A stretch of DNA of 25,578 nucleotides, taken from an uncultured Flavobacteriales bacterium. Its GTDB lineage: Bacteria > Bacteroidota > Bacteroidia > Flavobacteriales_D > Parvicellaceae. Each line of letters begins with the position of its first letter. Position 1 is the first letter of the stretch. A program made the translations under genes and the position numbers. Positions 23,285-25,578 of the stretch are shown one piece after another. Under the pieces are notes generated by a model. That model had not been told where the DNA came from. It searched no databases and saw nothing but the letters and a program-made list of their open reading frames with translations. The stretch is from positions 1 through 25,578 of the forward strand of contig CALKFX010000011.1 in NCBI GenBank assembly GCA_938084875.1. The letters run 5' to 3'.

Positions 23285-25578
23285 TTATTTATTTCTTAAG
23301 TAAACAAATCCTTTAATTGGCTTTTTACCCTCATGTTCACCTCCAAAAGTAATAATATAGAAATAAGTTCCTTCTGGAACATTACTGTTTCCAAGAATTA
23401 GTCCATTTAAGACATTAGGGATTCCATTCCATTCGTTATTTATTCCATAATTATCTGTTTCAAATACTTTTGTCTCCCACCTACTATAAACTTCTACGTG
23501 GTTTATAGGATACTGATCTATTCCAGAAATATGCCAAGTATCATTTACATTATCCCCATTTGGTGAAAATCCTTCTGGTATTAAAACAGTTTCCAATTGT
23601 AGAAGGGTTGGTTCTGAAATTTCATCAGATCCACAAACATAACTAGGTGTTGAAACTACAAGCTGTAATAGGTTTTGATCAAACTCTTTGGCTAATCCGT
23701 ACATTGATAATGTGTTTGTTTGTGCTCCACTAAAAATATTATTATCTGTAACATTAGTCCAAGAAGCACCACCGTCTGAACTAATTTGCCATTGATAGAA
23801 AATATTAGATAAAGAGTTTGATTCTGTAGTTAAAACAATATCATCTCCTTCACTAAATATCTCAAGTTCTGATGGATGAATATCAAATACTACTTGAGAG
23901 CCTACTTCTAAGAAGTCATAGATTCCATTAGAGTCAAAATCTCCAGGAATTAAATACCCAACGCTGTTAACAACTAAGCCTAATGAGTCCTGAGAAGTTG
24001 GAGAATCTCCTAAAAGACCATCTCCATCTCCGTCAATAAAACCTGCTTCTATCACGTCACTACAACCATCTCCGTCGCTGTCTAAATCTAAATAATCTGC
24101 AGTACCATCACTATCAGTATCTATTGGAAGTGAACCTTGAGAAACATCTGACATACCATTATTGTCAGTATCAGAATAACCAGTGTCTAGCAAATCAATT
24201 ACACCATCATTATTTGTGTCTTGAGAACCATTACCTGATTCAACCACGTCATAAATTCCGTCATTATCACTATCCAAGTCTAAATAATCTAGTACTCCAT
24301 CACTATCATAATCTAATGGGTTTGTTCCTTGGGTATTATCTGACATACCATTATTGTCTGTATCTGTAAATCCAGTGTCGTTAGAATCTACTACCCCATC
24401 GTTATTGGTATCTTGAGAACCATCTCCACCTTCAATCACATCGTAAATTCCATCGTTATCACTATCTAAATCTAAATAATCAGCAATTCCATCTTTGTCA
24501 CTATCTAAAGGACTAGTATTTTCTGAACCATCTGCCATTCCATTATTATTATTATCGCTAAATCCAGTGTCATTAGAATCAATTACTCCATCGTTATTTG
24601 TGTCTAGGAGTCCATTTCCAGATTCAACAACGTCAAAAATCCCATCGTTATCACTATCTACATCTAAATAATCAGGGATACCATCACCATCTGTATCACC
24701 AGGTCCTTCAACCACATCGGAAATACCATCATTGTCGTCATCTTCGTCAATATCATTTGGAATACCATCGCCATCTGTATCGTCACAATAGATTAACAAA
24801 TCGATAGTAATAATACTGTCACAACCTGTAAAATTGACCAGCGTATCATAATAAATTCCTGTAGCTGTATAAATATTTCCTAGAGGCGACAAATAAGAAC
24901 CACAAGCAGTATCTGTAACCGTAACGAATGAAGAGTAATTTATAATTACGTTATAATTTATAATACTATCACAACCACTAACTGACACCAATGTATCATT
25001 AAATGAACTTGATGAAGTTATTAAAACACCATTTGGAGTTAAGTACTCATCACATGCATTTATGTTTATATAGGTAATTGGAATTGCAGTATCAACAACT
25101 AAATCTAATACATATAAGGTATCACATCCATTTGTATTTTCTATAGTGTCATAATATATTCCTGTTGTATCTAAATAATTTCCACCAAATAAAATACTAT
25201 CATTATTACAAATCTGAGAATTTAATGGAATTGTATAGAACGTTGTTACTGTAAGCGTAGTTGATGTAATACTATCACAACCAGTAGCTGTCTGTAAAGT
25301 ATCAAAATATACTCCACTAGTTGACTGATAAATTCCTCCAGCTAAAATACTATCACCAGAGCAAATTTGAACAAAATTATTTGTCATAGTGCTCTGATTT
25401 ATAATCAAGTCTAAGGTTAAAATACTGTCACAACCTGTAGCTCTTTGTAACGTATCATTATAAATTCCTGATTGGTAATAAATAACTCCGTTCCAACTAA
25501 CACTATCGCATCCAACTAATGTTGTCGTGTCATCAAAATAAGTACTATTAATTGTTAAATCTAATGTTACTATACTAT
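23285..25578 (-). CDS. T9SS-exported repeat protein with TSP3 calcium-binding repeats and type B sorting domain (5' end outside window)
   Basis: The frame is open to the right edge, so the true start lies beyond the window; the Met at 25408 is internal. From the edge inward there are at least six Bacteroidota surface repeats of about 46-50 residues built around SGIYYDTL...TGCDSIxTLxLxI. Thrombospondin type 3-like repeats follow (DTDGDGIPD, LDSDNDGIYDVVE), including three 64-residue units that should bind Ca2+ through their Asp/Asn ladders. Then comes an Ig-like domain (IFYQWQISSDGGASW) and a type B C-terminal sorting domain of the canonical form, LIPEGFSPNGDNVNDTWHI ... VEVYSRWETKVFE ... PEGTYFYIITF. 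It is the first visible gene of the operon, and its stop is 2 nt from the PorP/SprF start. Role in adhesion or gliding is inferred. Confidence 0.9.
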   Translation of the reverse strand, partial: SIVTLDLTINSTYFDDTTTLVGCDSVSWNGVIYYQSGIYNDTLQRATGCDSILTLDLIINQSTMTNNFVQICSGDSILAGGIYQSTSGVYFDTLQTATGCDSITSTTLTVTTFYTIPLNSQICNNDSILFGGNYLDTTGIYYDTIENTNGCDTLYVLDLVVDTAIPITYININACDEYLTPNGVLITSSSSFNDTLVSVSGCDSIINYNVIINYSSFVTVTDTACGSYLSPLGNIYTATGIYYDTLVNFTGCDSIITIDLLIYCDDTDGDGIPNDIDEDDDNDGISDVVEGPGDTDGDGIPDYLDVDSDNDGIFDVVESGNGLLDTNNDGVIDSNDTGFSDNNNNGMADGSENTSPLDSDKDGIADYLDLDSDNDGIYDVIEGGDGSQDTNNDGVVDSNDTGFTDTDNNGMSDNTQGTNPLDYDSDGVLDYLDLDSDNDGIYDVVESGNGSQDTNNDGVIDLLDTGYSDTDNNGMSDVSQGSLPIDTDSDGTADYLDLDSDGDGCSDVIEAGFIDGDGDGLLGDSPTSQDSLGLVVNSVGYLIPGDFDSNGIYDFLEVGSQVVFDIHPSELEIFSEGDDIVLTTESNSLSNIFYQWQISSDGGASWTNVTDNNIFSGAQTNTLSMYGLAKEFDQNLLQLVVSTPSYVCGSDEISEPTLLQLETVLIPEGFSPNGDNVNDTWHISGIDQYPINHVEVYSRWETKVFETDNYGINNEWNGIPNVLNGLILGNSNVPEGTYFYIITFGGEHEGKKPIKGFVYLRNK
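24060..24680 (-). repeat. Tandem 192-bp coding repeats (64-residue TSP3 units)
   Basis: Three full units and a fourth partial one begin with DYLD[LV]DSDNDGI[YF]DV and include DTNNDGV[IV]DSNDTG and NNNGM[AS]D. Each full unit is 64 residues by count. The copies remain similar at DNA level, with the plus-strand string TCTAAATAATC recurring at about 192-bp spacing, so they are good substrates for slippage or recombination. Confidence 0.8.
24790..25578 (-). repeat. GCDSI-type surface-protein repeats, at least six copies
   Basis: Units of about 46-50 residues share a pattern of G.Y..SG.Y.DTL, then a short loop, GCDS[IV], a hydrophobic strand (xTLxLTI), and a Cys about 15 residues later. Two units lie upstream of Met 25408 and four after it. 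The array continues past the window edge. Such repeats are frequent in Bacteroidota secreted proteins; I know no assigned function. Confidence 0.7.

Noticed and set aside
24060..24680. Regular plus-strand repeats resembling a CRISPR array
   Set aside because: The period is 192 bp, the repeats are imperfect and fully explained by in-frame 64-residue TSP3 protein units on the minus strand.
24124..24807. His/Tyr/Asn-rich plus-strand open frames
   Set aside because: They are antisense images of the Asp-rich TSP3 repeats, and their odd composition follows from that.

Overview
The window looks like a contig of an AT-rich, probably marine or free-living Bacteroidota, most likely Flavobacteriia-like. 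The evidence is type IX secretion system (T9SS) hallmarks: two PorP/SprF proteins, two 'gliding-motility-associated' type B C-terminal sorting domains and a PorE-like OmpA protein. Bacteroidota-type promoter boxes (TTG, about 20 nt, TAnnTTT[A/G]) and the absence of obvious Shine-Dalgarno sites agree. No rRNA, tRNA, CRISPR array or insertion sequence was recognised.

Left part (1-10017). A minus-strand pair encodes an uncharacterised PLP-fold enzyme followed by a FemAB/GNAT-like acyltransferase. The second gene breaks off near the left edge, where the DNA becomes more GC-rich (about 43%) and no longer fits the family, so a frameshift or a chimeric contig end is likely. Across a divergent spacer run plus-strand genes: csaA, 6-phosphofructokinase, a BaiN/YhiN-type flavoprotein, a decayed GH53 endo-galactanase gene, a luciferase-like flavin oxidoreductase, a pirin with an N-terminal export-like extension, and an alkylglycerol-monooxygenase-like membrane hydroxylase. 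Five of these seven genes carry a promoter-like octamer at exactly the same place, -12 to -5 from the ATG, which suggests leaderless or near-leaderless transcripts.

Right part (10012-25578). One compact minus-strand operon encodes cell-surface proteins. In transcription order it holds a T9SS-exported protein with GCDS-type repeats and thrombospondin-type-3 calcium-binding repeats (5' end outside the window), a PorP/SprF, a TPR-PD40-Ig-OmpA protein, a 2913-residue PKD/LamG adhesin, and a second PorP/SprF. Spacings are 2 nt, a 1-nt overlap, 19 nt and a 4-nt overlap. Each exported protein has a different type B sorting-domain variant and its own adjacent PorP/SprF. The OmpA protein between them could anchor the assembly to peptidoglycan. 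This resembles the SprB/SprF logic of gliding bacteria, duplicated around one anchor.

The most notable points are the paired adhesin/PorP arrangement, a LamG domain apparently inserted inside the second copy of a duplicated domain in the giant adhesin, a G7 tract early in that gene, the constant-position promoter octamers, and the GH53 pseudogene whose catalytic domain is still fully open. Nothing here amounts to a demonstrated new system.
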